Origin: Thermodesulfovibrionales bacterium
GTDB lineage: Bacteria > Nitrospirota > Thermodesulfovibrionia > Thermodesulfovibrionales > UBA1546
NCBI GenBank assembly: GCA_030018605.1
Contig: JASEHP010000032.1
Coordinates: forward strand, 1 to 12,996
Direction: 5' to 3'
Length of the DNA: 12,996 nt
Notes under the pieces: generated by a model
Seen by the model: only the letters and a program-made list of their open reading frames with translations
Databases searched by the model: none
Told to the model about the DNA's origin: nothing
In this document: piece after piece, positions 12,686 through 12,996 of the stretch
Layout of the letters: every line of letters begins with the position of its first letter
Position numbering within the stretch: the stretch's first letter is position 1
Translations under genes and position numbers: made by a program

Positions 12686-12937
12686 TTATTTTCTTTTTGT
12701 CATGTCTGTGGGTTTATCATCTTCTTTTTGGTAGTCCTGTGTTGTCCCGCCATGGTAGCCTATTAAACCGTCAGCGTCCTTCTTATCATCCGTCATTTTC
12801 TGGCTGTCCATCTCGCTCTGTCCGCTTTTTGTTTTGCCTTGTTTATTGTCATGTTGTTTCCCATGTCCGCTCGTCATTTTTTCACCCATCATTCCGCCCA
12901 TCATTGCAACCATTATTACAACCATTATTATTCCCAT
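12686..12937 (-). CDS. Small Met-rich membrane protein of unknown function
   Basis: This 83-residue protein has an N-terminal hydrophobic stretch packed with methionine (MGIIMVVIMVAMMGGMMGEKM), then a fully hydrophilic Lys/Asp/Gln/His-rich tail (HGKQHDNKQ, later GLIGYHGGTTQDYQKEDDK). A single membrane helix or signal anchor with an exposed polar tail is likely; eight Met in the first 21 residues suggest Cu(I)/Ag(I) contacts. No family is recognised. The start is supported by AGGAGG 5 nt before the ATG. It is the first gene of the run; the next gene starts about 20 nt after its stop. A false ORF is possible because of the low complexity, but the ribosome site and position argue that it is real. 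Confidence 0.6.
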   Translation of the reverse strand: MGIIMVVIMVAMMGGMMGEKMTSGHGKQHDNKQGKTKSGQSEMDSQKMTDDKKDADGLIGYHGGTTQDYQKEDDKPTDMTKRK

Positions 12938-12978
12938 CGCTTCCTCCTACTAAGAATTTGTGTTATAAGATTTATATA

Positions 12979-12995
12979 AACGGGTTTTACCCGTT
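12979..12995. promoter_or_regulatory. Perfect palindrome upstream of the metal/redox operon, candidate operator
   Basis: AACGGGT-TTT-ACCCGTT is a perfect 7-bp inverted repeat with a 3-nt centre, located 42 bp before the first ATG (12937). On the minus strand, AT-rich -10-like hexamers (TATAAA at 12976-12971, TTATAA at 12968-12963) follow directly. This suits an operator over or next to a promoter. It is also compatible with the end of a terminator for a gene beyond the window. Confidence 0.45.
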
Positions 12996-12996
12996 A

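Overview
The window reads as a metal-homeostasis locus from a Gram-negative bacterium (a periplasm-spanning RND pump, TolC-type outer membrane channel, c-type cytochrome, many signal peptides), next to a small mobile-looking restriction-modification (R-M) island. The gene set, moderate GC and dispersed palindromic repeats would suit a Nitrospirota or deltaproteobacterial-type anaerobe. That assignment is an impression from gene content; no rRNA or tRNA is present.

Region 1 (1-1548, plus strand): two 15-bp direct repeats, a sigma70-like promoter, then a beta-class DNA methyltransferase overlapping a small HNH endonuclease with an N-terminal winged-helix-like part. Together they look like a compact type II R-M pair. 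Region 2 (1538-1826, minus strand): the first ~75 codons of a larger type IIG / HsdR-like restriction enzyme, still carrying its own promoter and cut off inside the HNH stop codon.

Region 3 (1851-12937, minus strand, transcribed right to left): one long tight run of ten genes. In transcription order these are a small Met-rich membrane protein, a His-rich monohaem cytochrome c, an FMN-binding-like secreted protein, a polytopic NapH/NosR-like iron-sulfur protein with a periplasmic beta domain, a secreted two-domain beta protein, a PCYCGC-family protein, a Met-rich FixH/YtkA-like protein, and an OMF-CusB-CusA monovalent copper/silver efflux system. The first five could form a membrane redox module (a NosR-like protein split in two, plus cytochrome c), and the last five handle and export Cu(I)/Ag(I). 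The joint role of redox module and pump is inferred.

The most notable item is the PCYCGC-family gene. Its reading frame is interrupted by an in-frame TGA exactly where the family has the first Cys of a C-terminal CxxC. It continues for 33 family-like codons to a TAA, and a perfect 8-bp stem with a 3-nt loop lies 14 nt after the TGA. This has the form of a bacterial selenocysteine site (UxxC plus SECIS). TGA is a normal stop in two neighbouring genes, so it is not a whole-genome code change. Also notable are a palindromic repeat that has supplied the last 29 codons of the outer membrane channel, a second such repeat between cusB and cusA, and a 16-bp perfect inverted repeat in the signal-peptide region of the channel gene.
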